Shown here: positions 26,193 through 37,400 of the stretch, in pieces
How positions within the stretch are numbered: position 1 is the stretch's first letter
How the letters are laid out: each line of letters starts with the position of its first letter
Origin: Termitomyces sp. T153
Lineage: Eukaryota > Basidiomycota > Agaricomycetes > Agaricales > Lyophyllaceae
DNA: 64,000 nucleotides
Reading direction: 5' to 3'
Assembly (NCBI GenBank): GCA_018296165.2
Contig: JACKQL020000003.1
Span: 434,001 to 498,000 of the forward strand
Program-made: the position numbers and the translations under genes
Notes under the pieces: generated by a model
Told to the model about the DNA's origin: nothing
The model's database searches: none
The model's input: only the letters and a program-made list of their open reading frames with translations

Positions 26193-26923
26193 GGCTTTGA
26201 ACCTGAAATATCCTACCTGAAATTCAAATCCCAAAAGCAATCATCATTACAATCATGACCACTTCACCATTCAAGCTTTATAATATCATTAAATTATTGT
26301 GATAAGCAGAAGCAGGCTCTCCTTCAAAATATCCCTGGAACCATTAACCTTGACAGAACCTTGTCAGCACCTAACAAACCTTTAACTACTTAACCATCAC
26401 TCTAACCAAAACCCTAACCAGGCTAACCATGTGCTCAACAGGCAGGCCCTGTGTATACATAGGCCTGGAGCATCGGGACTTGTGATTCAGATGCCATTGG
26501 TAGGTTATTAGGTTCAATCCCTTGAGTTGACTTGTTTTTGTCTGGTTCAACATTTGATGTTGTTGACTGATTATTATGACAGGGATGACATAACAAGCAA
26601 CCCTGTAATCACAGCTATGGTCATATCAGGCTAATCCTGTAAGGACAGGGGATGTTACACCATCCTGCCAGCATCAGGTGAAAACCATGGTTTGGTCTGA
26701 GTATCACAGCCAACCATCCGTAACCTGCACCATATGGGGTTTACCTAGATTCTCGACTGCACAGTTATGATAGCCGTCATATGGTAACTGTAAACCATAA
26801 CAACCAGCTACAGTGTGCAGCCTTACTGCAGAGATACACACTTTGATAAATCACATTACTAATTCTTGATGAGCGAATCGCAGCAATGAGGGAAAATCTG
26901 AGAAGCTGCTACCATCACATTCA
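26193..26923. other. Border of CpG-poor block, no gene
   Basis: No coding feature recognised. CpG dinucleotides reappear from about 26,700 onward, marking the border between the transposon block and the gene island. A short CCCTAACC motif near 26,410 is noted but is not a telomere tract. Confidence 0.6.
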
Positions 26924-29141
26924 TCAAAGTGAAGCCAAGCGAGGTGTAAGGACAACAGATAAAGGGGGTCTCTTCGTAATAAAGTAATCACACACATCAC
27001 GTTCCCAACTAACTTTGTCGTATCCTAGATCAAAACGTAAGGTGAAGCGCTGCAAGATGGCAACAGTAACAGCCCGTAGTTCGATCCAGGCAAAGCGTTT
27101 GCCAATGCAATCAGCCGGTCCATAGGAGAATGGAATGAAGGCGTCCGTGTTATGAATTACAAGCTCACGATTTTTGAAAAGATCTGGCTCTAGTGCAAGC
27201 TGTTTCTCCTCCGAAAGCCAGCGTTCGGGAAGGAAGTTCTCAGGGAGGAAAAAATTTCGCGGATCCCGGTGCAAAGTGTAAGTGTGAATGTTAGTTGTAG
27301 TTCCTTCAGGCAAAAAGCTAAATGGCGGTAAAATTGAATGGGTATGTGGAAGATCATTGAAAAGAGAGAGAAGCGTACTGAGAACCTAGCGCGATGCCTC
27401 CACTTCCGATCAAAGGCGCGCGAGACGATCCGCTCAGAACGGCTGGGAGGATGCGGAGCGCTTCGTTTCTATTGAAAAATCAGCGAATTAGAGGGATATT
27501 GAACACCACGACCCCACTTACATCGCGGCGTTTAGATATTCCAAATGTGTCAAGCCCAGAGGATCGTTCCATGCAAGCTTGGAATCGTCGATTTCAGCTT
27601 GGAGTCGAGAATAAACGACAGGGTTGTGAAGAAGGAAATAAAACAGAGTGGATAATGTTAGTGAAGTAGTATCAGATCCAGCTGCCACGATCAGGGGGCT
27701 GTCGTTGACAAGTTGTTTGATATCAAGTGTGGTGGAGTTCTGTTTTCGATTACCCATCTTGAATTTGGAAGCATATCAGCGTGCGTTTTTAGTATTATGA
27801 TTTCAACGTGAACAAAACGCACTAAATGATAAATCAAGTCCTGAGTGCCGGATTCCGAGCCTGCCTCGAGACGCTTTTTGATACGTGTGTAACACGCATT
27901 ATGAAAAGCTTTGCTCCTCTTTGCCACGACGGGGATTGCCTTCATAAATGGCGCAGTCCATGGCAAATGGAAGATGATTATACCAAACCTGCATAAGATG
28001 AATGTTATTGAAATGAATGCTGACAGAAAACCACAATGGGCATATTCACGATATTGCATCTTCTATTGTTTCCAGAAGCGCCTGAGAATCTTTGTTCTGC
28101 ATTGTATCGAGATCATCCCCAAAGCTGGAACACCATGTGCTATTAAGTAATTGATGCTTTGTATACCGCTTGAAACTCACGCCATATCGTTGACCACATC
28201 ATATCTGTCGAAGTGAGAGTGAGCGATGATCAAACACCCAGATCTAGAACCGCCCTTGAAAGTTACTCACGTGAACCATGTTAACCATTTTGACATGTCA
28301 ATAGCCTGACCAGTCCTTGCTCCAAGGTGGTTCAGAAGTTGTTCAATCCGTTCATTGACAATTGGATGATACCCGCGCAGCGCCTCTGGTGTGAACCCTC
28401 TTGCCCAAACGCGTCGAACTTTGGCATGCTGCTGAGAATTTCGGATTCCCACCATAACCCTACAATCCGAATCAATAGAGTGCCCGTCAAAAGCTCGTTA
28501 AAACAATCAGAATTAGTGGCAGTTGCATCAAGTGGCCCCATATCAACTCACCTGCAGACTTGGGCATTCCGTGGGGGCCAAGTACTGGTACAATCAAGTC
28601 GGGCGAACAGAACGATAATTCATTCGGTCCTAGTTGAAGTACAAAGTCTTGTTATACAAGGTTTTTATTTCAGTGGAAATTTATCGGCCGCACCAATTCT
28701 CACGACGTCTCCATACCGTCGATGGAGCTCATTATACCACTTATGCTGCTTGCCTCCAAAAGCCACAATCGTAAAATATAATTTTGTGATCTTGCAGAGG
28801 AGAGGTCCTGGGTATTTGGCTAGAGGGTGGACAGGTGAAACACGATAAAGGACAGTACAAGCGACCAAAGAGGCGAGATAGCACACCCAGGCCGATAGGG
28901 CGGCTAGGAGAGCATGGGAGAAGTAGGCCGCGAGATAAGGTGTCAGTGCAAGAGGCGCAACCACAAGGAGTGAGAAATGTAAATAAAGCTCTCGGGGTTC
29001 GCACCACCTGTAGACAGTATGCGCGGCCTAAAACCACACTGAGAATTCAAGTTCACCTTTCAAGTTGATTGTCGTTGGTCTGCTTACCGAGCCACCTAGA
29101 AGAGGTGGGAGTAAGATCGTTCCGACTGATTGCCAAGTCAT
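26924..29141 (-). CDS. Cytochrome P450 monooxygenase, intact
   Basis: Ten exons on the minus strand: 29141-29088, 29027-28694, 28629-28552, 28493-28271, 28204-28181, 28124-28050, 27988-27823, 27757-27522, 27468-27379, 27317-26924. All introns are GT-AG, phases agree, and the product is 557 residues, normal for a fungal P450. Visible: N-terminal membrane segments, then HPLAKYPGP (Pro hinge); C-helix RRVWARGF; I-helix AAGSDTTS (oxygen activation); ExxR in NEALR; PERW; and heme ligand FSYGPADCIG. It would be ER-anchored and take electrons from a P450 reductase to hydroxylate a substrate not inferable here. The ATG at 29,141 was chosen because the next open frame starts only at GTG, and exons 1-2 supply the xYRWCEP N-terminus of this group. 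It lies at the edge of a transposon block yet has no damage. CYP family not assigned. Confidence 0.93.
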
Positions 29142-29178
29142 CAAGAGCAAAGCTGATGCAAACCTGATGCATTGCTTC

Positions 29179-29186
29179 TATATATA
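29179..29186 (-). promoter_or_regulatory. TATA-like box of P450 gene
   Basis: TATATATA on the minus strand, 38 bp upstream of the P450 ATG at 29,141. Position fits a short 5' leader. Inferred from sequence only. Confidence 0.5.
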
Positions 29187-29496
29187 CCATCTGCGGCAGG
29201 TCATCGGCTTCCATGTAAAGATAGAGATAGTCCTGGAAAAGCCTGCATGGGTCGGATCCATCTTAGCCTTTCCACTTTGGCAGACAGATTACTCACTTCA
29301 ACTTTACATAAAAATGATACTCCACATCACTTGATTAAAATTGAAAGCGTTGGTTGTGACCACTTCGAACAAAGTTCAAAGGTAAGTACTGTTGACAAAG
29401 TAACTTGGAAATCTCGGCTGATTTACTAGCGATTGGTTTCTGTGGTCCTACTGGAAAGACTGAGGACGTAAGGACACCGACCAGGAACAGAGATGA

Positions 29497-29557
29497 TTCT
29501 ATTTGTGAACCCCCCGGATCTCATAAACCCCACTATATATAAATGGGTGTGACATAA
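29497..29557 (+). repeat. Dispersed TGAACCC repeat, copy 1
   Basis: Begins TTCTATTTGTGAACCCCC and ends GGGTGTGACATAAC. It shares the start (TTCTATTTGTGAACCC) and the end (GTGACAT-like) with the copies at 30.0-30.15 kb and 31.26 kb. Confidence 0.6.
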
Positions 29558-30018
29558 CTTAATGTTCTGAGCGAAGGGGTTTTGCAAACATCCGACTAGT
29601 AGGGACAGAAACCAACCTGATCAATGAGTCTACAGTCGTAAAGACTACTGGAATTCTAACTCTTGAGTTGGATCGGGGCAAGGTGCACGATTATGGCCGA
29701 CATGACCTCACAATCCATACTATAGACAAAGCTGAGATTCACCCGCTGCTCGTCACTGAACGCAGAAGGAAGAGGCTGTTCATTATTTCAGAGTGGGACC
29801 TACAGATTGGGAATTTATACTGCACCTCCGAGGTCGCGTATTGTTGCATGCGGTTGTAGTCATGGAGTATATATGGCTGAGGCAACTTGTATACACCTTC
29901 ATTGACAGCAAAGGCTACGAACCAACATGGAAAAGTAAGAACATGTGATTTACGAAACTCTTAAACCGTGACCCTGATCGTGACGGAGTTGACAAATTAT
30001 GTATTATGATCATGATAT

Positions 30019-30147
30019 CTGGGGGTCCATAAATAGAATTATCCTTTAGTATGTGACATGGGTTCAGGGGGTTCAAGGGTTCAAGGGGTTCACAAATAGA
30101 ACATACGTAGGCTAATTTTATTTGTGAACCCCATGAACCCATGTTAC
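30019..30147. repeat. Dispersed TGAACCC repeat, inverted cluster
   Basis: Holds GGTCCATAAATAGAATT (30,024-30,040, partial copy); GTGACATGGGTTC to GGTTCACAAATAGAA (30,053-30,101, inverted, with four GGTTC units); and TTTTATTTGTGAACCCC to AACCCATGTTAC (30,116-30,147, direct). The last two can pair as a hairpin with about 30-bp arms, so the cluster looks like a foldback element. Confidence 0.65.
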
Positions 30148-31259
30148 ACTGCATAACATTGAGCTGCCAGTGAACAGAAGATGAGTTTGTGGACAACATT
30201 ACTTGCATGATTCTATTGTTGTTGAGGCGCAATACTATACTATTTACTATTCCTTGTATTGATATAAGCAAGGATTCTGGGAGCGGAGCCTGGGACAATT
30301 TCGATGATTGTGTCCGAACAAAAAACCGTCGGGGTCAGCACAAATGCTGAGAGAGTTTGCGTGCTGGAGTTTTTCCAGGCATCAGCGGAAATGCGGAGTA
30401 ATGTTCATTTGTACAGGATAAGAATGCAATCAGTTTTACATCTGTGTTTCGAACACGATATCAAAGAGTGTTGATTTCAGGACTGATGGATTTAGACTCG
30501 GTGCAATAAAGAAGCCTTGCATTGGTTAAAAAAAATGAGTCAGAAGATATAAATGAGATACTCTCGGATAATTCAATTCCTGAGTGCGACAGAAGGTTAA
30601 TGCTGCAAAAAATTCTGCTGAATAGAGCTGTAGCAGGAGGTGATAAATATGCATTGAAGTCAGCCATTGCACAAGAAGAACAAGACAACAACGTACCATA
30701 CCCTTCTTTTTAAATGTCTCATAATCTTCAACTCATGACCAATGTAACCAAGATGGATAGGTAATTGTTCTAGCAACAAGTCCGTAAGTTGAAGCCGACA
30801 AATGGAAGATGTCAGGAAACATACACCAATTTTCAAGATCTGGTGGTCCAGTTAGATAAGCAGAGATGTAGCACATTGCAAGTGCGCTTATAGGCTATTT
30901 TGTTATTGTTGTTGATGTCAGACACTGAGAAAATGACAACGGGAATGCTTGCTTTGAAGGCTTTGATCCTAATGTTAGACGCTACGAGTAGGTTGAATGC
31001 AGCAAAAGCCAAAGCAAATGAGCATTGAGAATGGCAGTTGATATATTAGAAGATGAGTGAACAACAAACTCACTGGAGAGCTCGATCCCAAACGATACCA
31101 AGTCTTATTTTGCCAACAGTCAAGGAAAACTGCTTGAACATTGTTTTGAAGTTGGATTATGAACACGATATTATTATGTTTGATGTATGGACATTCTCGT
31201 ATTTGATGTACGGCGAATGTCTTATAGCTGAGGGGAAGTAATTTACTTTGTCACATTAT

Positions 31260-31302
31260 GTGACATCGGTTCATAGGGTTCATAGGGTTCACAAATAGAA
31301 TT
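31260..31302 (-). repeat. Dispersed TGAACCC repeat, copy 4
   Basis: GTGACATCGGTTC followed by two CATAGGGTT units and CACAAATAGAATT. On the minus strand it reads AATTCTATTTGTGAACCC, the same start as the other copies. Confidence 0.65.
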
Positions 31303-31564
31303 AGCCGTTGATTCGATCATATTACTGATACTTATACTTACTTGTAGTCAGTAGGAAGTAAATACAACAGCAACCCATACCCAAGCCTTGATATAATATA
31401 CCACACAAATCCAACATCGACCTGAACCCTGAACCTGAAGTTGAGGAGTCAGAACGAACCTTTTTGCCCCTGCCCCTGGCTAGACCTACATAAAATCGAG
31501 GGTGCTGAATACGCCCACAGCGTGGGTGTCAGGCCCACGCCCACATTAGTGAGAACGGCCCCAC

Positions 31565-31627
31565 GCCCACAGACGCGGGTATTGTACGGCGGCTAGCCCC
31601 CGCGCGCGCGCCCACAGACGCGGGTAT
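31565..31627. repeat. 18-bp direct repeat in GC-rich patch
   Basis: GCCCACAGACGCGGGTAT occurs exactly at 31,565-31,582 and 31,610-31,627, with a (CG)5 run before the second copy. The wider patch 31,510-31,640 is much more GC-rich than its surroundings. Confidence 0.8.
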
Positions 31628-31698
31628 CGTTTCCAAGGGCGCTTTTGACGGTTGTGGCTCGATCGGGTGGGGGTGATCATCAGTGGAGTGATCACACG

Positions 31699-31731
31699 TC
31701 CATGTCATGTCATGTCAGTGTCATGTCATGC
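31699..31731. repeat. GTCAT microsatellite
   Basis: Short tandem run of CATGT/CATGTCA pentamers, followed by looser AATGTCAGTGTCAAGGTGTCAAG. No coding role seen. Confidence 0.7.
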
Positions 31732-32181
31732 CAAATGTCAGTGTCAAGGTGTCAAGAACCACTACGCGTACATACCCGATAGGGCATATGTAGATGGATA
31801 TGCTCAAGATGGAAAGTCGAAAGGAAAGAACGACGTTAGTTACTGATTTGTACGTTTCTTTAAGCTTTTATCAGTGGATAGTGTCACTGCTGCTCCGTTT
31901 GGAGTTTGTCCGTGTTCGGAAAAGGGAAGGAAAGTGCGTATGTATTCCATTTCGTTCGAATATGCGTATGTGTGTATGTATGTACATCTCACCCGATGAA
32001 CACCGTATAATAATAATAAAAAAACACGTATGTACGAGGCGCGTGTGTAAAAGAGAGTAGAGTAGAGGAACGACAGCGCGGAGAAACGAGTGACTAACTA
32101 GTAGTCATCGTCGAGGCGAGTTAACTTTATGCTTAAGAATACGAAGACGGTATTTCCAGTCGCGCGTGGCGAAGGACAAAT

Positions 32182-32794
32182 CTAGAGCGCGAGGGCTGCG
32201 AGACCGATGGCCGCGAGACCGGCAAGGGCGTTGGGGTTGAGAGAGTTGAGCGTGGCTGCGTTGGAGGTCGTAGCGGGTGCCGATGCAGATGCGGTCGTAG
32301 CGGGTGCAGATGCAGATGCGGACGCGGCAGAGGATGATGTGCTGCTGAGATGACGGGTCAGATCAGATGACAACGCAAATTGGCGCGAAAAGACAAACGA
32401 GGACGTAGGCTTTGCATCCAAGCTGTTATTACCAGCGCCCGCAGACGTCGACGCGGGAGCCGCGCTGGTGAGGGTGACGCCGACAGAGGCGCAGAGCTGC
32501 TGTGCGACGGTGAGGGCGGTCTGGAGGTCGTTGCCTGAGCACGCGGACTCAATGCAGGAGGTGGATCTGGAGATGAAGGGGGCGGATTTGCAGAGGCAGA
32601 GATTGTCGGTCACGGAGCAGCCGTCGAGGTCGACGTCTGGACCGAAGAGACAGGCGCTGGCGCATTCTGTGCGAGAGTTAGAGGGCGCTGCACGTGCGCA
32701 GGGATTACGTACGAGGGATGGTCTGGCGGGGGACAAGGGAGGCGCAGACAGCAGAGGCGAGGGAGAGCAGGCTCAGGGCGAGTGTGGAGTGCAT
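32182..32794 (-). CDS. CFEM-domain secreted/GPI-anchored protein
   Basis: Two exons, 32794-32713 and 32666-32182, joined across a 46-bp GT-AG intron; product 188 residues. Residues 1 to about 18 form a signal peptide (start HSTLALSLLSL, ending near AVCAS). The CFEM domain follows, with ordered Cys in CASACLFG, DGCSVTDNLCLCKS, CIESACSG and QQLCASVG; this is the eight-Cys pattern of CFEM with the Asp of VTDNLCLC, the residue that binds heme iron in known CFEM proteins. A Ser/Ala/Thr-rich stalk leads to a hydrophobic tail (LAGLAAIGLAALAL) after Asn/Ser, as in GPI-anchored cell-wall proteins. Likely role is surface heme or iron handling, or host contact; this is inferred from family. The gene diverges from RPL31. 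A GT..AG pair inside the stalk (about 32.43-32.35 kb) was not used because it breaks the frame. Confidence 0.9.
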
Positions 32795-33064
32795 TGTTGG
32801 TGTCCAGCTTATTCGCCGCGCTTTAAATACAGCAAGCACAGCCAGAATTCCTGTTTAGAAAGCCCAGTGATCGCGACATAGTACAAAGACACAAACATTC
32901 TCCCATATCGGGAAACCGAGAGAAGCTTCCGTCGTCCCCACGTGCCCATCCCGTGACATGCGCCGGCAACCCCCGACAGCTGCAAGCCACACCAAACCTT
33001 ATTTTGTTTACACAACAGCACAGGCCTGACGCAAATCGCGCTTTTGCTCATCACCGTCAAGACC
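32795..33064. promoter_or_regulatory. Shared divergent promoter, CFEM and RPL31
   Basis: 270 bp between the two ATGs. On the minus strand TATTTAAA lies at 32,829-32,822, 28 bp from the CFEM ATG. No TATA-like box is evident before RPL31, which has GC-rich and pyrimidine-rich text, common for ribosomal protein genes. Shared regulation is an inference. Confidence 0.5.
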
Positions 33065-33646
33065 ATGGTCCGTCCGTTCCCCTCTGTTTGTCGACTCACC
33101 TGACCCTCCGTCTTCCAGGCCCCCGCTCCCAAGAAAAAGGTATACCCCTCTCTCCTCTCAAAACAACGCGCTAACCACGCACAACAGACAGGCGGCAAAA
33201 CCCGCTCCGCGCTCGCAGACGTCGTGTCGCGCGAATACACAATCCACCTCCACAAGCGCGTGCATGGCCGCTCCTTCAAGAAGCGTGCCCCCTGGGCCGT
33301 CAAGTCCGTCGTTGACTTTGCTCAAAAAGCCATGGGCACCTCTGATGTGCGTCTCGACCCGAGACTTAACCAGGCGATCTGGGCGCAGGGTATCAAGACC
33401 GTGCCGCATAGGCTGAGGGTCAAGCTTGAGCGTGCGTGTGGATTAGTTCTTGGGCTGAGCGTGGCGTGCTGACTCGCGTTTGTAGGGAAACGTAACGATG
33501 ATGAGAACGCACAGGAGAAACTGTATACGTACGTCTCCCATGTCCCTGTCACCTCCTTCAAGGTTCGCCGTCCCTGGCACTTTCTCCCCTTCTCCCCATC
33601 TAACCCTCCACAGGGCCTCCAAACAACCGTCGTCGACGCCGAGTAA
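33065..33646 (+). CDS. RPL31: 60S ribosomal protein L31 (eL31)
   Basis: Five exons: 33065-33067, 33119-33139, 33188-33431, 33486-33562, 33614-33646. Introns are GT-AG and all phases fit; product 125 residues, the usual size of eL31. The protein shows TREYTI-type [15 protein letters not shown], then [33 protein letters not shown] and a short acidic C-terminus ending VVDAE. It is a structural protein of the large ribosomal subunit near the peptide exit tunnel. The first exon carries only the ATG, directly followed by intron 1. The 3' UTR runs to a 10-A tract at 33,716-33,725. A mutated copy of 33,622-33,715 lies at 48,741-48,834. This is the only clear housekeeping gene in the window. Confidence 0.97.
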
Positions 33647-34499
33647 ACATGCCCTCCTTTCCTACCCCTTCTGTCTTCGGTCGTCCTATGCACATGTGTA
33701 CATCCATATATATGCAAAAAAAAAAGAGTGAAAATTGATTGAGTTGCGAACGTGAGATAGTAATTGCATCCCATCCTCGATCCATGTTGTTGTTCTTCAA
33801 CATACAAACTCAGGTGTATATATCACAAGACCCATAGAAACACCAACAACTTACGATAAGCGCCCCCACAAAACAATCTGAATCATATAGTCGTATTTCC
33901 ACTTTCGACGACTCTCCAAACACCTGTCGTCGATAAACATACCCCACCATAACTCCCCACCCCCAAATCACGATGCTTACTGGATGCTTACCTGATCGAG
34001 TTTACTTCTTTGGTAGGCCCTATCATCAAGTTCCTCACGTGAACCAAAATTGCTTCCGTCTCACTAACTACATTGGACCTCTCAACTGGCCGTATTGTAT
34101 AAATTGTATCTACGAAGTAGTCTGCTGTTTGCCCATCTGCGAAAGACGCGTCTACGTAGCCCAACATCACTGCGACACCGTCTCTACTTACTTGATCTTG
34201 ATGAACAACAATCGTTGAACAAGAGAGCACATATATTCGTGTAAATTGAGTGTTGGGCCTGCCATAGGAAGATATATCAACAGCACAATGCAAGTATGCT
34301 GCTTGAACGATGAAACGACTGGGCATCGAACTTGTACTTTCTAGTTGTCACAACTCAAGAATATAAATACCGAGGATGTGAAACATACTTTTGACATTGC
34401 GCTACATGATTGCTCTTTAGATCGTCAAACACGCTGCTCTTACACGCTGCACTAACGGTAGTATCCATGAGGCTATCCTCCAATTTCTGACTACATCAA
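33647..34499. other. RPL31 3' flank and unassigned ORF
   Basis: Starts with the RPL31 3' UTR. A 112-codon open frame with an ATG lies on the minus strand at 34,326-33,988. It contains LGYVDASFADG and SETEA, faintly like the RNase H end of Ty1/copia (GYSDADWA..., STTEAEY), but the middle does not fit well. It may be a copia trace or chance. No intron or promoter support was found. Confidence 0.35.
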
Positions 34500-37400
34500 C
34501 TATTTGCGCAAGTCATCCATAAACCGACGTAGCAGCCCATCCAAGGTCTCGAACCGACCTTTGAGAGCAGAAAAGCCGACCCGAAACATCAGATTCAATC
34601 TTTTCATTCCGTTCTTCGACCAGTAGTCCATCTTCTCCGCCAAGACCATCGCGCTGCCAAGTCAGCTCCATGACGTGACCGAGTTGGCGTTGCAGGGGCA
34701 GTGACCTGTTCTTTCTCTCGATTATTTATGATCAGTCTTTCAACTGATTCAAGACGACCCTTCAAGTCTTGTCAGCGTATCGCGGACCGGCATGTAAGCG
34801 TCCTGGTCATTCCTGATCCAAAGCATGGTATGCATTGCGTGGGATGGTTGAATCGACTCAGATTCACCGCGTCGCGGGGTTGAAAGACCAAGAATCGGCC
34901 GCAAGAAGAACTCTTCAGGAGCGGGACAAAAGTACAATGGATCCATATACGTTCCTGCGCAGAGCGGAATGAGTAGTATACGAGTCCAGAGTAAACACCG
35001 ATACTCCCAACATACCATACCAGCAGACGGCAAGTCAACTTCCTCCTTGCACCATTCGCACTGCATCGAACCTCCGGACTGACTCCTATTTGATACCTTT
35101 TGCCGGAAGCATGATTTGGCATCCTCCGACAGCTTTCGAGCCCTTTTGATTATCGAACCTTGATCATGCGCATGGAGATGACGATAACAGCGGATAAGGC
35201 TATGTGATATCTGATGTGATGGGGCATCGTGCAGGTTGCATCTGTATTCCTACAGTTCTCGCAAAAAAATCCAGCGTATTACCAGAGGATTCGTCGATGC
35301 ACATGAAACACATGTAGCGTGTTCGGGAAATTTCTTTGTACGCATAGGAACAGTCGCTACCATCACACCACCGCCCACTGAAAGACACTGTTAGTGCATG
35401 CTCAACGAAGAGGTATAGTATCCCTCTCACTAATGAGTGAGAACTTCTGCCAGAACTATCCTCAGACAAACGAGTACAAATCTGATAGAAAGTGTAGCCG
35501 ATTGAAGGGGGTATGATGCACAGGAGTCTCGTTAATTCCTCAGGTAAAAGGTTCCTCCGAGTTTTCCCCCTGTACAGGGACTCTGCCAAATATTAGTTTC
35601 ATAAAAGTACGAAGATCGCGGAGCTAAGGCCAATTGAAGTCCCTAAATTTGTTACACCGGACGGTGTGGTGTATCGCCGAGCATGCGAAGTTCCATCGAG
35701 CTTTAGCTGGATTCTCTCGCAGAGCGTCGTCAGTATAGCGGAACGAAACAAGGGATTCCGGTGTCCTGGACAATTGAAATACACCGATTTCCTGATAATT
35801 CTGTTCTTGAGAGACATCTGAGTCACCCCTGTCTTGAGAGCCATCATAATCGTTCTTATCTTGAAAGGTGACGTCAGAAACACAGATTTTTTTCGGTTCG
35901 GAAAGTACTTCATCATCGGACTCACCGCGACCACTGGCATGTACATGAATTATATGACCAGTGATTTTGGCCGAGGTCGCGTCGAAGACTCAGATATATA
36001 GTCTCCTCTTTGATGAGGAACTGCACATCATAGTGAGTGTTATCAGTCTGATTCAGCACATACTTGATGTCCATATTCTCCAGGGAGTGGCTTGCAACTC
36101 CAGACATGGTTCCACCTTGGTTTGGCTGGTTTTGGAAAGATATACGCATGAGCACTTGATAAGGAATTTCGACATGAACAAACCCGTCCAGGAGCTGTGT
36201 ATCTGATGATGACCAAGGTCCGAGATCTCAGTCGGTAACATGGGTTCACTATTATTGCACAGGTCCGGCTCGGGAGATACATCAAGAGTGTCAGGATCTA
36301 AAGGTAGGTCGGAACTTTCTCCTGCATGATATATATCGAGAATGGTCTTCGGAGGCAGGTCGAGAATCTCTTGAGATATGTCATTTGGGCATTTGTCGAT
36401 GTCCTCTTCAAATCGAAAATAAAAAAAAAGGGGGGGGCATGAACCCGATTGTCATAGTACTGCTAACGGTAAATTCATGATTGTCACAGAAAGATTTGAA
36501 CCGGTGTAAATGCATTTGTCATATTTCCCTGCGTCATTATCATCTGTCTGAGACGTACCATTCCGAATGCAAAGTGTTCAAAGTGAACCAAAGGATCAAT
36601 ATGCTCTTGCTTGCAACTTGCTGGGCAGGGCATAAAAAATGGGGTCTTAACAAACAATGTAGAATGAAGGCATACCTAAAAGCTGCTTGAACCTGTTGGA
36701 AAAAGCCTTAAAGATAGAATCCAACGTCATGCGTTTGTTGACAAGTTCATTGTGGTGCAAAGTGTATTTGCATGCTAGTTGAATGACACCGAGGTGACGC
36801 TGGAGCACGACAGAGATCAGAGGAAAAATGTACTGGTACATTGGTCAGTCTCGGATGGCCACATGAGCTTGTGTACATACCCGTTCAATTCTTCCCCGTC
36901 CTGTCACAGCCACGAGTGTTTCATCACTATCAATATTAAAATTGAATCCTCCCAAGTTCTTTTTAAGCTTCTCTTCTTCAGCGTTGCAAAATTCGTCTCT
37001 CAGTCAAATTGGTCAACCGAACGCAAAAGCATTTCGAGACGGTCAAAGTGACCTTGACACAGATAATAATCTATGATTGCGAGATTCTCAAGCCGGACTT
37101 TGTCACGAAGCTCGTAGAACTTCCAGACGTAATATGAAATTTTATCGGCGTATTGGATTATACTGGAATGCCACCCTGATACGAACTTGGCATCAGAAAT
37201 TGGTTACTATCTCGAATCTTTTCACATACCTGCTGCCCAGTACGCTAACCATTGTTGCAACCTGTGAGAGTCAATAATGTCAAGTGGTATGGTAATTCAA
37301 CTGGTGGTACTCATGACCATCCCTCTGGACACACGGATGTGAATTCATTAACTTCCCGAAAATGAATGAAGCCGGATGCATCGTCATCGATTGCTTCTGA

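Larger units (their letters stand above)
29187..32181. other. 3-kb gene-poor interval
   Basis: No gene recognised although CpG content is normal. It contains the TGAACCC repeat family and simple repeats listed separately. An open frame at 30,522-30,713 (plus, about 63 residues, no ATG at its start, with NEILSDNSIPECDRRLML) has protein-like composition but no family that could be named. It might be an exon of a decayed gene. Confidence 0.5.

Noticed and set aside
26395..26420. Telomere repeat (CCCTAACC)
   Set aside because: Only one or two imperfect units, inside ordinary sequence.
26430..26530. Possible tRNA (GGTTCAATCCC-like T-arm)
   Set aside because: No matching acceptor, D or anticodon arms could be drawn around it.
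28741..29037. 98-residue minus-strand frame as the P450 N-terminus
   Set aside because: It is out of frame with the conserved P450 text; the spliced frame from 29,141 gives the correct hinge and membrane segment.
32348..32436. A second intron in the CFEM gene
   Set aside because: GT and AG are present, but removal breaks the frame and loses the hydrophobic GPI-type tail, so the exon was left whole.
32468..32881. Plus-strand frame over the CFEM gene
   Set aside because: Shadow of the GC-rich minus-strand CFEM coding region, with no motif of its own.
33322..33807. 161-residue minus-strand frame over RPL31
   Set aside because: Antisense shadow of RPL31; no conserved domain.
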